Shown: in pieces, positions 1-8,777 of the stretch | Layout of the letters: every line of letters starts with the position of its first letter | Position numbering within the stretch: position 1 is the first letter of the stretch | NCBI RefSeq assembly: GCF_052055875.1 | Contig: NZ_CP170508.1 | Location: 2,170,001 to 2,234,000 of the forward strand | Direction of reading: 5' to 3' | Length of the DNA stretch: 64,000 nucleotides | Source of the DNA: Methanosphaerula subterraneus | GTDB taxonomy: Archaea; Halobacteriota; Methanomicrobia; Methanomicrobiales; Methanospirillaceae | Program-made: the position numbers and the translations under genes | The notes under the pieces: model-generated | What the model saw: the letters and a program-made list of their open reading frames with translations, nothing else | Databases searched by the model: none | Told to the model about the DNA's origin: nothing

Positions 1-2
1 CC

Positions 3-512
3 CTGCTCGTGGGTGCGAACGTCAAGGGAACGCCGAACTACATGGTCGCCGCATGGGCAACCGTCGCCTGCATGGCGCCGCCGATGGTCTGCGTCGCGAT
101 CAACAAGGGACGGTATACGGCACAGGGGATCGAAGAGAACGGGACCTTCAGCCTGAACGTGCCGTCGGCTCGGCAGGTGGTCGAGACCGATCACTGCGGC
201 CTCGTCTCCGGTGCAAAGGAGGATAAGTCCGGGGTCTTCACGTCCTTCTACGGGAAACTGGAGACTGCGCCCCTGGCCGAGGAGTGCCCGGTCAACATCG
301 AATGCAGGGTTTTTCAGTCCGTCGACGTGGGGAGCCACCTGCTGATCATAGGGGAGGTCGTGGAGATCCATGCCGACCGGTCCTGCGTGACGGACGGAAA
401 ACCGGATATCGCCAGGATCAACCCGATCATATACGCCCAGGCCACCTACTTCGATGTGGGGAACCAGGTCGACAGGGCATTCTCGGCCGGACTGAAGTAC
501 AGAAAGGAATGA
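3..512 (+). CDS. Flavin reductase-like domain protein, 5' truncated by window
   Basis: The reading frame is open to the left edge, so the N terminus lies outside the window; a GTG at 9 could be read as a start, but the residues before it (L-L-V-G-A-N) look like the conserved first strand of the family. About 168 residues remain. The pattern resembles flavoredoxin/flavin reductase-like proteins that bind FMN: NYMVAAWATVACMAPPMVCVAI near the start, then a region containing NGTFSLNVPS and the GEVVEIHAD strand. Such proteins pass electrons between pyridine nucleotides, flavins or Fe-S partners in the cytoplasm of methanogens. A T-run terminator follows the stop. The family call is good; the specific partner is unknown. 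Confidence 0.85.
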   Translation: MLVGANVKGTPNYMVAAWATVACMAPPMVCVAINKGRYTAQGIEENGTFSLNVPSARQVVETDHCGLVSGAKEDKSGVFTSFYGKLETAPLAEECPVNIECRVFQSVDVGSHLLIIGEVVEIHADRSCVTDGKPDIARINPIIYAQATYFDVGNQVDRAFSAGLKYRKE

Positions 513-571
513 TACCGGGGCATCTGCCGGAATTCAGTTCTTCTTTTTTCCTATCGATCGCTCGCGGGAGC

Positions 572-599
572 CTGCCGGGCGGCCCGTTTTTTAAAAAAA
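572..599. terminator. Probable bidirectional terminator
   Basis: A short GC hairpin (CGGG-CGG-CCCG) is followed by six T then seven A. It lies between the convergent ends of the flavin reductase (stop at 512, plus strand) and the DUF3566 gene (stop at 617, minus strand). T-tracts are sufficient terminators in archaea, and the A-run is a T7 tract on the minus strand. Confidence 0.6.
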
Positions 600-616
600 T
601 GGTGAGTGCCGGTGAT

Positions 617-919
617 CTATTGCTTCACCTCGAGGTCCATCTCGACGCCACCCGTCGCCCCGAGCACGAGGTTGTACACGATCGCAACGACGGCACCCCC
701 AATGAACCCGCCCACTCCTCCGATGATGACCATGAGGACCAGCCCGACAAGGCCGGCACCGACCCCGAGTGCCTGGGTGTCCATCACGGATGCCATTCCT
801 CCCAGCCCTGCGGCGAGAGGGATGCCCATCAGAAAGCCCCATACCAGTCCGAAGACTGCAAAGAACTTTGCGACACTGATCACGCCGAAATGTTTGATCA
901 TATATGCAGTGGTTGCCAT
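617..919 (-). CDS. DUF3566-like small membrane protein
   Basis: A protein of about 100 residues with a charged N-terminal segment (MATTAYMIKHFGV) and two hydrophobic, glycine-rich stretches separated by a short loop, then an acidic C-terminal tail ending EMDLEVKQ. The GGFIGG...YNLV arrangement resembles DUF3566-type membrane proteins; the function is unknown. Two ATGs compete. The one at 928 would be only 2 nt from a GGAGGT motif, while the ATG at 919 is about 28 nt from a TATA-like box and may be leaderless. The 919 start is preferred. Confidence 0.65.
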   Translation of the reverse strand: MATTAYMIKHFGVISVAKFFAVFGLVWGFLMGIPLAAGLGGMASVMDTQALGVGAGLVGLVLMVIIGGVGGFIGGAVVAIVYNLVLGATGGVEMDLEVKQ

Positions 920-943
920 GGAGAGCATATACCTCCTGGAACA

Positions 944-951
944 GTATAAAA
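944..951 (-). promoter_or_regulatory. TATA box for DUF3566-like gene
   Basis: On the minus strand this reads TTTATACT. Its centre is about 28 nt upstream of the preferred start at 919, the spacing expected for an archaeal TATA box driving a near-leaderless transcript. Confidence 0.45.
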
Positions 952-1160
952 CTGAGTACCTCTCCAGAACCGAATGATTCGATCCCTGGAGGGGCCGGAC
1001 AGAGATCTGCACGCTGCCGGCATCATCTCCCCTTCGAGGGTGGCCAGGTGCGCCGCTCTCTCGTCCAGTCATGGGAGAGGATCTCCGCCTCGGGGCTCAC
1101 TCCTGTCGACGATCCTCCCGCCAATACTTTCTGCAGAGTTCGAGGTATCCAAAATGAGGT

Positions 1161-3575
1161 TTACTTCACTTCGGTGAGCTTCTCGTTTGCCTGGCGGAGA
1201 GTTTCCTCTGCCCGCTTGCGCTCAGTGATATCCTCGATCTGGGCTGCAAAATAACCGGGTGCGCCCTGGTGATCACGGATCGCCGTCACCCGGATCAATC
1301 CCCAGAGGATGCTGCCGTCTTTCCGGATATACCGTTTTTCCGTACCGTATACCGGAATCGTTCCCGCAGCAAGCTCCCTCATCTGTTCCAGGTCGCCGGC
1401 GAGATGATCCGGATGCGTGATATCCTTAAATGAGAACTGAAGCAGTTCCTCTTCACAATAACCGGTCATGGTTACCCAGGTGGGGTTGACAGAGACAAAC
1501 CGGAGATCCGGCGTGACAAGGGCCATGCCAAGCGGGCTGTTCTCGAAGATCTTCCGGTATCGCTCTTCGCTCTCTCGCAGTGCGTCTTCTACCCGTTTGC
1601 GTTCGGTGATGTCGTGCACCGATCCGATCAGGTGTGTACAGCGACCTCCTGTATCAAAGATGGGGGTGATACTGACTTCTCCGATCAGTTGCCCGGTGGG
1701 ATAATGGGAGGTCTCCTCCCAGCGAACGAGGGTCTTTTCATCGATGGCCTGCCGGTATTTTTCCAGAACCATGGAGAGAGACGGTTCGGGGATGATCTTG
1801 TTCACCGTCTTGCCGATCACCTGCTCATGCGGCAATCCGGTTACTCTGCTAAATGCCGCGTTGATGGAAGTAAAACGGTACTGCCTGTCGGGTTCGACGG
1901 TCAGTTGAAAGATGGAGTCTTCGACGGTGTTATAGATGGAGATCAGGTGTTGTTCATTTTTATCCAGTGCCAGTTCCTTCTGTTTCCGTTCGGTGATGTC
2001 CAGGCCTACCGACTGATATTCGATGATCGTTCCGGAAGGATCGAAGATCGCACGGTCGCTCCACCGGTGCCATCGTACGGTGCCATCCGGCATGATGATC
2101 CGGTGTTCGATGGTGTCGACCGGGTGGTCTGTTGTTAAGGATTCAAAGAACCGTTTCACACGCTCCCTGTCTTCGATAGGGAGTTCTGGCCGGAACCGGT
2201 GCCCGAGGATCTCGTCGCGGTTCAGACCGTAATGCCGGCAATATGCCCCGTTCACAAAGACATGCGTGCCGTCGGGTAAAAACCGGGTGATAAATTCGGT
2301 CTGGTCTTCGACAACATTCCGATACCGTTCCTCGCTCTCGCGGAGGGCATCTTCAGCTCGTTTCCGGTCGGTGATATCCACGGCGAAACCACCGATGAGC
2401 GGAGGTTTATTCTCACGGTCGATCCGGAATTTGTAGGTCTCATAATTTTTTATGGTGCCGTCTCTTCCCTGAAGGGTTTCAATGGCTTTTCGATATCCGT
2501 CCCTGAGTGTCTGTTTATCGTCTTCGACCATTTTTTCGGCCGCTTCTTGTGGAAACTGGCTGTAGACGGAGGTTCCGATCCAGTCCTGCTCGCCAAAGAC
2601 CTCTACCATATGCCTGTTGACAAAAAGGTTGGTGGATTGATCGTCTTTGATGAACGCCGTAACCGGCAGGTGCTCCATGAATGCAGCGAACCGTCCTTCA
2701 CTTTCACGCAGACTCTCTTCCGCCGATTTTAATTCGGTGATGTCCCGGATGGTCTCGATTGCACCGACGACCTCTCCCTGTTGATTGTAGAGCGGGCTGG
2801 CTTTCCCCGTGAATGCGATTGTCTTTCCTGTCGGCAGGGTGATTGTCGAATCGGCGATCAGGGTACCCTTCTGCTGGGCGATATGGGTATAATTTTTAGC
2901 AACGGCCTCATCCATTTCATAGATCAGATCGATCAGGGTCGGTTGCCTTCTTCCGTAGAAGGGGATTGCATATTCATAATCCCCCTTTCCCAGCATATCC
3001 ACGGCCGAAACACCGGTCATCTCTTCCAGGGCACGGTTCCATGCGATAGTTCTGCCGGACCGGTCGATTGCATAGGTCGCATCCGGCAGGAAGTTGATGA
3101 TATCGGCTTCTCTGCGTTCGAGATCCCGGATACTGATCTCGGCCCTTCTCCGCTGGACAGCCAGGCGGATCTGATGGGTGAGCTCGGCAAACTGGCTCTT
3201 TGGATCTCCGCCTTTCTGGATATAGAAATCGGCTCCGTTGTTGATCGCATCGATGACAACCTCTTCACGACCCCGCCCGGTAAACAGAATGAAGGGGAGG
3301 GTGCCGAACCGTTCCCGGATGGCTTTTAAAAACGCGATCCCGTCCATCCCCGGCATCTGGTAATCGGAGATGATGACATCGTACGATTGAAGATCAGAGG
3401 AGTTCAGTGCTTCCTGTGCTGATGCCATGGTATCCACCCTGAACTCACCTGAACGCTCTAAGAAGAGCCTGGTTACTGTGAGGAGATCCTGCTCATCATC
3501 AACATAGAGGATAGAGATCTTGTTCTTGGTGGATTGGGATCCTGCATCTGTCATATTCAAATCCGGAGATGGCAC
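1161..3575 (-). CDS. Response regulator receiver domain with five PAS domains, no kinase domain
   Basis: 804 residues. Residues about 19-140 are a CheY-like receiver (acidic pair in YVDDE, phospho-acceptor Asp in IISDYQMP, Thr in LFTGRG, Lys in IQKGG). Five PAS/PAC units follow, each ending in an ITERKR/ITDRKR-type linker. The protein stops at EKLTEVK just after the last PAC linker, without HisKA, HATPase or DNA-binding output. Such receiver-PAS proteins are common in Methanomicrobiales and presumably relay phosphorylation and small-molecule signals through protein contacts. The start is GTG at 3575, behind the purine-rich motif GGAGAGG; an ATG 21 nt downstream is an alternative. Similar in plan to the protein at 39492. 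Confidence 0.9.
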   Translation of the reverse strand: MPSPDLNMTDAGSQSTKNKISILYVDDEQDLLTVTRLFLERSGEFRVDTMASAQEALNSSDLQSYDVIISDYQMPGMDGIAFLKAIRERFGTLPFILFTGRGREEVVIDAINNGADFYIQKGGDPKSQFAELTHQIRLAVQRRRAEISIRDLERREADIINFLPDATYAIDRSGRTIAWNRALEEMTGVSAVDMLGKGDYEYAIPFYGRRQPTLIDLIYEMDEAVAKNYTHIAQQKGTLIADSTITLPTGKTIAFTGKASPLYNQQGEVVGAIETIRDITELKSAEESLRESEGRFAAFMEHLPVTAFIKDDQSTNLFVNRHMVEVFGEQDWIGTSVYSQFPQEAAEKMVEDDKQTLRDGYRKAIETLQGRDGTIKNYETYKFRIDRENKPPLIGGFAVDITDRKRAEDALRESEERYRNVVEDQTEFITRFLPDGTHVFVNGAYCRHYGLNRDEILGHRFRPELPIEDRERVKRFFESLTTDHPVDTIEHRIIMPDGTVRWHRWSDRAIFDPSGTIIEYQSVGLDITERKQKELALDKNEQHLISIYNTVEDSIFQLTVEPDRQYRFTSINAAFSRVTGLPHEQVIGKTVNKIIPEPSLSMVLEKYRQAIDEKTLVRWEETSHYPTGQLIGEVSITPIFDTGGRCTHLIGSVHDITERKRVEDALRESEERYRKIFENSPLGMALVTPDLRFVSVNPTWVTMTGYCEEELLQFSFKDITHPDHLAGDLEQMRELAAGTIPVYGTEKRYIRKDGSILWGLIRVTAIRDHQGAPGYFAAQIEDITERKRAEETLRQANEKLTEVK

Positions 3576-3939
3576 TACCTCTCCTCACATATGAACCACT
3601 TCACTATTGTTGAATTAAGATTCCTGATACGGAGTGGTTCGGGAGGAATAGTTGCGATATAAGTTCTGAATCATGTAATAGGTATCGATTTAAACCCGGC
3701 CGCTCATTCGGCATCAGCAGTTCGCCAATTCTGTAGGGTGTTAGGAGATATTCTGATCCTCACTATCCCGGCAAAATCAAAAAGATCTCGATACGGTGCC
3801 GGCCGGCCCCTCATGGTCTCTCAAACCGGGCAGAACCTGTGCTTTTGGCGTCGGACTGAGTCCTAAAAAAATGGTGTGGCCTGGCTGTTGACGCTCTGGG
3901 CCGTCCTGTGAAGAGTTCACGTCAGAGTCCTGTCCTCCT
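3576..3939. other. Intergenic region without a gene
   Basis: 364 bp without a credible coding frame. It holds a perfect 8-bp inverted repeat, GAACCACT at 3593-3600 and AGTGGTTC at 3633-3640, just upstream of the receiver-PAS gene, where it could be an operator. An A7 run at 3865-3871 lies on the far side. Confidence 0.5.
3865..3871 (-). terminator. T7 tract ending the flavoprotein operon
   Basis: Seven A on the plus strand give TTTTTTT on the minus strand about 70 nt past the stop of the last operon gene (3940), a position and composition fitting an archaeal terminator. Confidence 0.45.
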
Positions 3940-4509
3940 TCAACCCAGCAGATCCCTGCCGAGCTGATAGGCCCGGTCCATGAACTCTCTCTTCTCTGTC
4001 ACCGGCGGCTTGATGCCGGCGTCGAGATCATAGGCGACCAGGTGATCCTTCACCTTCAGCCCCGACAACCCGGCTGCGAAGATGAAGGATCTCATCCCAC
4101 CCTCGAAGAGTCGGGCATCCGGCTGGTTCTGCGTGAAGATGAACGAGACCCTCTTCTCTGCCGGCAGTTTCGGGCTCAGGTCCATCCCGATGTACGGGAA
4201 CATCCGGTCGAGCCATATTTTGGTCTGCGCCGTGACACCGCCGAAGTAGATCGGCGTGGCAACGATCAGCCCGTCGGACTCCTGGATCAGCCGGTGGATC
4301 CGCTGCATATCGTCCTGAACGGCACAGGCCGCCACATCGTTCTTCTTGCAGTAATAACAGGCCTGGCAGCCCCGGATCGTCAGGTCGTTCAGGAAGACGG
4401 TCTCTGTCTCGACCCCCTCCTCCATCAGCCCCCGCTCGGCCTCCCCTGCAAGGATGCGGGTGCTGCCGTTCTTCCGTGGGCTCCCGATCAGGATGGTTGC
4501 TCTCGTCAT
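3940..4509 (-). CDS. Iron-sulfur flavoprotein-like NAD(P)H oxidoreductase (flavodoxin fold)
   Basis: 189 residues. The start ILIGSPRKNGST is the FMN phosphate loop of the NADPH-dependent FMN reductase/flavodoxin family. It is followed by a compact cysteine motif CX2CX2CX7C (CQACYYC...C near residues 48-62), close to the Fe-S motif of methanogen iron-sulfur flavoproteins (Isf). IVATPIYFGGV marks the second flavin loop. Isf proteins are cytoplasmic and reduce oxygen, peroxide or quinone-like oxidants using ferredoxin electrons. The ATG at 4509 has a GGGAGA motif 7 nt upstream; an upstream ATG at 4527 lacks one. It is the last gene of the minus-strand redox operon. Cluster binding is inferred, not proven. 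Confidence 0.85.
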   Translation of the reverse strand: MTRATILIGSPRKNGSTRILAGEAERGLMEEGVETETVFLNDLTIRGCQACYYCKKNDVAACAVQDDMQRIHRLIQESDGLIVATPIYFGGVTAQTKIWLDRMFPYIGMDLSPKLPAEKRVSFIFTQNQPDARLFEGGMRSFIFAAGLSGLKVKDHLVAYDLDAGIKPPVTEKREFMDRAYQLGRDLLG

Positions 4510-4588
4510 TTTTCTGTCTCCCGGCATCGTCCGCCTGTCACGTGGGCCGGCATGCACCCTGCACGCCGGGTCGGGATCAGTATGTACT

Positions 4589-5179
4589 TCATTCCACCCA
4601 CCGAACCTTCCGTTCCAGTCCCGGGTCGAGCCGGGGCTGGTCGTTGGGCGTCCCCTCCGGATACCCCAGCGGAGTGACGGCCACGATCTCCCTGTCGTCG
4701 GGGATTGCGAGGATCTCACGGACCGCCTTCTCATCCCGGAGGGGTCCGGTCATCCAGCAGGTGCCGAGCCCGAGGGCTGTTGCAGCGAGGAGCAGGTTCT
4801 CCATCGCGGCACTCGCACTCTCGAGGTTCGCCTTGTAGAGATCCCGGGAGTCGGTCATCTCCGTGAGCAGCACGATCACGACCGGCGCACCACCATACGA
4901 TCCGGCGAACCGGATGAACTCCTCGCGGGAGAGGGACCCCCGCAGCGGCGAGGGATCCCAGTTCTTCGTGTACTCCTCGATGATCGCCTGGTAACTCTCT
5001 CCCATCTCGCGGATCTTCGTCCCGGTCACCACCAGGAACTCCCACTGCTGACGGTTCATGGCCGAGGGGGCCCAGTTGGCCGCATCGAGGATGGTATGCA
5101 CATCCTCTCTGCCGACCGGGTCGGGGGAGTACCGGCGGACGGCCCTCCGCCGGTGTATCGCTTCGAAGACGTCCATCAT
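4589..5179 (-). CDS. Nitroreductase family protein
   Basis: 196 residues of a typical single-domain FMN nitroreductase. The N terminus has IHRRRAVRRYSPDPV (FMN-binding Arg/Ser region), NWAPSAMNRQQWEF matches the conserved active-site segment, and LGLGTCWM near residue 145 is the family signature. It uses NAD(P)H to reduce nitro-aromatics, quinones or enals. The ATG overlaps the stop of the upstream flavoprotein gene by 4 nt (ATGA), so the two are translationally coupled. The natural substrate is unknown. Confidence 0.92.
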   Translation of the reverse strand: MMDVFEAIHRRRAVRRYSPDPVGREDVHTILDAANWAPSAMNRQQWEFLVVTGTKIREMGESYQAIIEEYTKNWDPSPLRGSLSREEFIRFAGSYGGAPVVIVLLTEMTDSRDLYKANLESASAAMENLLLAATALGLGTCWMTGPLRDEKAVREILAIPDDREIVAVTPLGYPEGTPNDQPRLDPGLERKVRWVE

Positions 5180-5829
5180 CTCTGCCCGGCCTCTCCGAAC
5201 CGTGCTCCAAGATCGAACGCCCGTTTGCAGTCCTCCGGGAAGACGGTCCTCCGTCGTTCCTTGCGTTCCTCAGGATCGAAGTAGTTGAAAACCACCTTGG
5301 AGTAGTCCTCGAACTGGAGCGTCTCGAAGGAGAAGAGGGATTCGGCGTGACCGAACATCCGGCTCATAACGCTCTCGTTCAGGCCGGTATGCACGGTGTA
5401 GTGGTACTCCTTCATCATCTCCTCGGAGACGTTCATGGTGTAGATGAACGCGGTCGAGATCTTCTTCGGAAAGAGGGACGCCTGCGGTATGGTGTACGTG
5501 AGGTACGGGAAGAACAGCCGCTCCATAAAACTCCGCATCTCCCCGGTGACCGTACCGAAGTAGATGGGGGAGCCGAGGATCAGGGCATCCACATCAGGTA
5601 TCTGTTCAAGGACCGGCGTCAGGTCGTCCCGGATCGCACACTTCCCATAACTCTTCCCGCCTTTCAATTTGCAGGCGAAACAGCTCGTACATCCCTTGAA
5701 ATCCAGGTCATAGAGATGGACCAGTTCTGTCTCCGCTCCCACTGATGCCGCCCCGTCAAGGGCGTTCTGGAGGAGGGTCGCGGTATTCCACTTCTTTCTC
5801 GGGCTTCCATTAATTGCCAGTATTTTCAT
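5176..5829 (-). CDS. Flavodoxin-fold NAD(P)H oxidoreductase, Isf-like
   Basis: 217 residues. It starts MKILAINGSPRKKWNTATLL, the FMN phosphate loop, and has CTSCFACKLKGGKSYGKC, a CX2CX2CX10C motif with a longer last gap than classical Isf. ILGSPIYFGTVTGEMRSF is the second flavin-contact loop. Probably an FMN-dependent reductase that may carry an Fe-S cluster. A GGGAG motif sits 5 nt before the ATG. It overlaps the nitroreductase by 4 nt, which suggests the two proteins act together. Substrate unknown. Confidence 0.85.
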   Translation of the reverse strand: MKILAINGSPRKKWNTATLLQNALDGAASVGAETELVHLYDLDFKGCTSCFACKLKGGKSYGKCAIRDDLTPVLEQIPDVDALILGSPIYFGTVTGEMRSFMERLFFPYLTYTIPQASLFPKKISTAFIYTMNVSEEMMKEYHYTVHTGLNESVMSRMFGHAESLFSFETLQFEDYSKVVFNYFDPEERKERRRTVFPEDCKRAFDLGARFGEAGQR

Positions 5830-5915
5830 GATAACTCCCTCTTTCTCTCAATCGATCGTTTCTCCGGACCGTTCCGGATCCTGTCGAACGGGGTCTTCAT
5901 CTCTCTCCCCTGCCG

Positions 5916-6698
5916 TCATGCATGCTCCTGCAGAGCCGTGACAACCTCACGGGTGGCGAGGATGCCGTTCAGGGCCGCCGGGAACCCGGCATAGATCGAG
6001 AGCAGCAGCATGATCTCGACGATCTCAGCCTCGGTGAGGCCGGCCCGAAGCCCGCCGCCGATGTGGAACCTGAGCTGCGAGGGGGCTGTTCCCTTTGCAG
6101 CCAGGGCGGCGATCGTCGCGACCTGCCGGCTCCGGACCGGGAGGATCCCCCGGGCGTAGATGTCCCCGTACGCGAACTCGACGACGTACCGGGTGATGTC
6201 CGGGTTTATCGGGTCGAAGGTCTCTTTGAGCACCCGCTCCTGGTCGGGTGCGATCTTCGAGAGCCACTCCTTCCCCCGCTCGTACCTGCCCTCAGTGCCG
6301 GCATGCACCGACTCTTTCGAGAGCGTCTGCCCGGTCTCTACCAGGACCTCCATCAGCGTCCCCATGGCGTTCAGCGTCGCCGGAAAACCCGCGTACCCGC
6401 ACATATGGATGATGATCTCGCGGACCTCTTCAGGGGTGCAGCCGACATGCAGGGCCGCGTGGATATGGACCTTCAGCTGGGGTGCCGCCGTCCCCATGGC
6501 GGTCAGGGCAGCGACGACCGCCTGCTCCTTTGTCCGGTTGTCGAGGATCTCCCGGGCATAGATCTCCCCGAACGAGTATTCGACGATGTAGCGTGCAAGG
6601 TCCGGGCAGATGTTGTTCAGGATCTCCTCGACCCTGACGCCGGCCTCCCCGTCGATCTCGCGCAGTTTCTCTCTTCCGATGGCTGCATAATCTGTCAT
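5916..6698 (-). CDS. Tandem carboxymuconolactone decarboxylase (CMD/AhpD-like) protein
   Basis: About 260 residues made of two CMD domains of roughly 110 residues each (around 15-120 and 140-250). Each has the family pattern AL-AMGT/AAKGT-APQLKVHIHAAL or SQLRFHIGGGL followed by EVREIIIHMCGYAGFPA or EIVEIMLLLSIYAGFPA. No CxxC redox pair of AhpD is visible, so this is a CMD-type protein without an obvious peroxidase site. The ATG at 6698 is preferred; an in-frame ATG at 6728 would add 10 residues, and neither has a strong ribosome site. Operon context points to detoxification of oxidised or electrophilic compounds. Confidence 0.85.
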   Translation of the reverse strand: MTDYAAIGREKLREIDGEAGVRVEEILNNICPDLARYIVEYSFGEIYAREILDNRTKEQAVVAALTAMGTAAPQLKVHIHAALHVGCTPEEVREIIIHMCGYAGFPATLNAMGTLMEVLVETGQTLSKESVHAGTEGRYERGKEWLSKIAPDQERVLKETFDPINPDITRYVVEFAYGDIYARGILPVRSRQVATIAALAAKGTAPSQLRFHIGGGLRAGLTEAEIVEIMLLLSIYAGFPAALNGILATREVVTALQEHA

Positions 6699-6743
6699 AG
6701 CGTCATCCGTCCATCTCTTTCCCTTCATCCATCCGGCACAGGT

Positions 6744-7562
6744 CTAGAGCCATGTCACCTCGAGGGGTTTCCGGCGGGGGATCCCGTAGACCTTATACTG
6801 CGGGTGGCCGAACATCATCGCATAGGCGAATTTCCGTCCCGCCGGGATACCGATCTCCTGCTGGAGCGGTTCGAAGGACGAAGCGGCCATCGCAACAAAG
6901 CCGGCCCAGCAGGTCCCGATGCCGGATGCCGGCGCAGCGACATCGACATGGGTGAGGGCGATGATGGCGTCGACGGATGCGACCGGGTTATCAGCCGGTA
7001 TGTGGGCGAAGAGCAGGTGTGGGGCACCCCGGCAGATGACATCGGATCCCTGCTCCCATGCCGCGATCAGCCCCGGGACGTAGCCGCTCATGGGATGGGC
7101 GGTCTTCACCAGGGTCTTCATCCACTCGACGGTCAGCCCGGCGATCTTCTTCACCTTCTCGGGGTCGTGCACGACGATCCACTGCACTGGCTGTCCGTTG
7201 CCTCCTGACGCGGCGTACCGGGCGATATCGAGGAGTCCGAGGATCTTCTCCTTTGAAACGGGGTCTGTGGTGAAATGTCGGACTGAACGGCGTTTCCTGA
7301 GGTAGAATCCGATCTCTTCGGCAGAGATGGTGCCGGCACCGGCCGGCAGGGTCACCCTCTCTTCAGGACGGACGTTCAGCAGGAGGGCCTGCGACGGGCA
7401 GAACACCTCGCAGTGGCCGCACTGGATACACCGGCCGGCATGTTCGTCCGGAACCGTGGGCAGGGTCTCCTCATCGGCTGGTTCGATGATCGCCCCTGTG
7501 CAGACCTCTGAGCAGATCCCGCATCGGGTGCAGGCGTTTGAATCAATGGTTATTGTGTTCAT
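6744..7562 (-). CDS. Nitroreductase with N-terminal 2[4Fe-4S] ferredoxin domain
   Basis: 272 residues. Two Fe-S motifs lie at the N terminus: C11, C14, C17, C21 and then CIQCGHCEVFC near 45-55. A nitroreductase domain starts at about residue 90 (RKRRSVRHFTTDPV; AASGGNGQPVQWIVV; GIGTCWAGF). Ferredoxin-nitroreductase fusions let the flavin draw electrons from low-potential ferredoxin instead of NAD(P)H, suited to an anaerobe. It is the first gene of the redox operon, and the promoter lies in the 99-bp gap shared with the divergent HxlR gene. Proteins of this build are common in methanogens; the substrate is unknown. Confidence 0.93.
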   Translation of the reverse strand: MNTITIDSNACTRCGICSEVCTGAIIEPADEETLPTVPDEHAGRCIQCGHCEVFCPSQALLLNVRPEERVTLPAGAGTISAEEIGFYLRKRRSVRHFTTDPVSKEKILGLLDIARYAASGGNGQPVQWIVVHDPEKVKKIAGLTVEWMKTLVKTAHPMSGYVPGLIAAWEQGSDVICRGAPHLLFAHIPADNPVASVDAIIALTHVDVAAPASGIGTCWAGFVAMAASSFEPLQQEIGIPAGRKFAYAMMFGHPQYKVYGIPRRKPLEVTWL

Positions 7563-7574
7563 AGGAATTCGACC

Positions 7575-7611
7575 TGCATCAGTTGCGCGTATACTTTATT
7601 ATATGCATCAG
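7575..7611. promoter_or_regulatory. Divergent promoter with direct repeat, candidate HxlR operator
   Basis: TGCATCAG occurs at 7575-7582 and again at 7604-7611, 29 bp apart, and an AT-rich TATA-like segment (CTTTATTATATG) lies between the copies. The region sits between the HxlR gene and the redox operon, so the repeats are good candidate half-sites for divergent control. Confidence 0.4.
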
Positions 7612-7661
7612 GCGTGTTTTTGTAACATTATTTCCATAAAGTAAGTATTGAAGGAGATCAG

Positions 7662-8066
7662 ATGAACTGTGAAAAATCCCATAAATGCAGCATAGAAAGC
7701 ATCGTGGATATCGTCGGGAGCAAGTGGAACCTCTTCATCATCTGGCACCTGCGGACGAAAGAGTTGAGGTTCACCGAGCTCCAGAACCGGATGTGCGGGA
7801 TCAACTCCAAGACCATCACCAGGCACCTCCGTGACCTCGAACGGTTCGCGATCATCGACCGGCGGGTCTTCCCGGAGGTGCCGCCGCGGGTCGAGTACTC
7901 GCTGACAGAGCGGGGTCAGGCGCTCCTCCCGATCCTCGAGGCCATGCTGGAGTGGGGCGGGGCATATCCGATCGTCGGGCAGGAGGACGGTGCCCGTACG
8001 AAACCGGCGAAAGAGACGGTATGCGAGCAGCCCCGGCCTTTGGAGACCGCCCGGATCACCCCGTAG
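7662..8066 (+). CDS. HxlR-family winged-helix regulator
   Basis: 134 residues with the HxlR signature: C9 near the start, VDIVGSKWNLFIIWHL, then LRFTELQNRMCGINSKTITRHLRDLERFAIIDR (recognition helix and wing), and TERGQALLPILEAMLEWG at the dimer helix. HxlR/MarR-like proteins of this type sense electrophiles or oxidants through cysteines; C3, C9 and the Cys in RMCGI are candidates. The AAGGAGAT motif before the ATG is a strong ribosome site. It is transcribed divergently from the nitroreductase/flavoprotein operon, its most likely target. Confidence 0.92.
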   Translation: MNCEKSHKCSIESIVDIVGSKWNLFIIWHLRTKELRFTELQNRMCGINSKTITRHLRDLERFAIIDRRVFPEVPPRVEYSLTERGQALLPILEAMLEWGGAYPIVGQEDGARTKPAKETVCEQPRPLETARITP

Positions 8067-8291
8067 CGGGCCCGGTCATGTTCCACACGGTCAGCCGGCA
8101 CGCACCCCCATTCCTCTCGATACCCGGCCGGCCCGCCGGTCTGATCTCAATCGCCCTTTCACCATGTTCTTTGAATCCCCCTGCCGCATCTGATGCGTGT
8201 CAGGATGATCCATGCGGGCGCATCGAGCCATGGCAGGCCCATACCTTTAAATTCCGCGAGCGAGAGCCAGAACTACACGAGAGTGGTAATC

Positions 8292-8711
8292 ATGTCGTCA
8301 AAACTGGTGGATTATTTCCACAAACAGCCCAGGATCGGAATGATCAGCACAGCCGGAAAGGATGGAAAGGTCGATGTCGCGGTGATGGGTTCTCCGCGGA
8401 TGACCGACGAGAAGACCGTGGTCCTGGGATCCGGGACGAACCGCACGCTCGGAAATCTCCAGCAGAACCCGTACGCGGTCTACATGATCATCGAGCCCGG
8501 GAACACCATCATGGACTGGAAAGGGATCCGGGTGTACATGAAGTTAAAGGGCCTGGAGACCTCCGGGCCGGCCTTCGACGCCTACCGGAAGAATCTCGCC
8601 GAAGCGGTCGGGGAGGAGGCGGCGGCCATGATCCATGCCCTCGCAACCTTCGAGGTGATCGAGGTCCGGCCGATCGTGGATATGGGACAGGGATGGGAGC
8701 AGTCCATCTGA
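8292..8711 (+). CDS. Pyridoxamine 5'-phosphate oxidase-like FMN-binding protein
   Basis: 139 residues starting MSSKLVDYFHKQPRIGMIST. The split-barrel pattern (STAGKDGKVDVAVMGSPRM, VVLGSGTNRTLGNLQQNPYAVYMI, then GIRVYMKLKGLE) is typical of PNPOx-like flavin- or F420-binding proteins. These act as small oxidoreductases in the cytoplasm; the substrate is unknown. A TATA-like CCTTTAAATTCC lies about 40 nt before the ATG at 8292, and GAGTGGT could serve as a ribosome site. Upstream in-frame starts would add residues with no family similarity. Confidence 0.85.
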   Translation: MSSKLVDYFHKQPRIGMISTAGKDGKVDVAVMGSPRMTDEKTVVLGSGTNRTLGNLQQNPYAVYMIIEPGNTIMDWKGIRVYMKLKGLETSGPAFDAYRKNLAEAVGEEAAAMIHALATFEVIEVRPIVDMGQGWEQSI

Positions 8712-8777
8712 TCTCCTTTTTTAGTGGTGAACACTGCTCGCCAAAAGATACTTCCCTCTGTCAGGAGGGAGAGGATT

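Noticed and set aside
5922..7208. A 428-codon plus-strand frame opposite the CMD and ferredoxin-nitroreductase genes
   Set aside because: No family pattern and strongly biased composition; both minus-strand genes are unambiguous.
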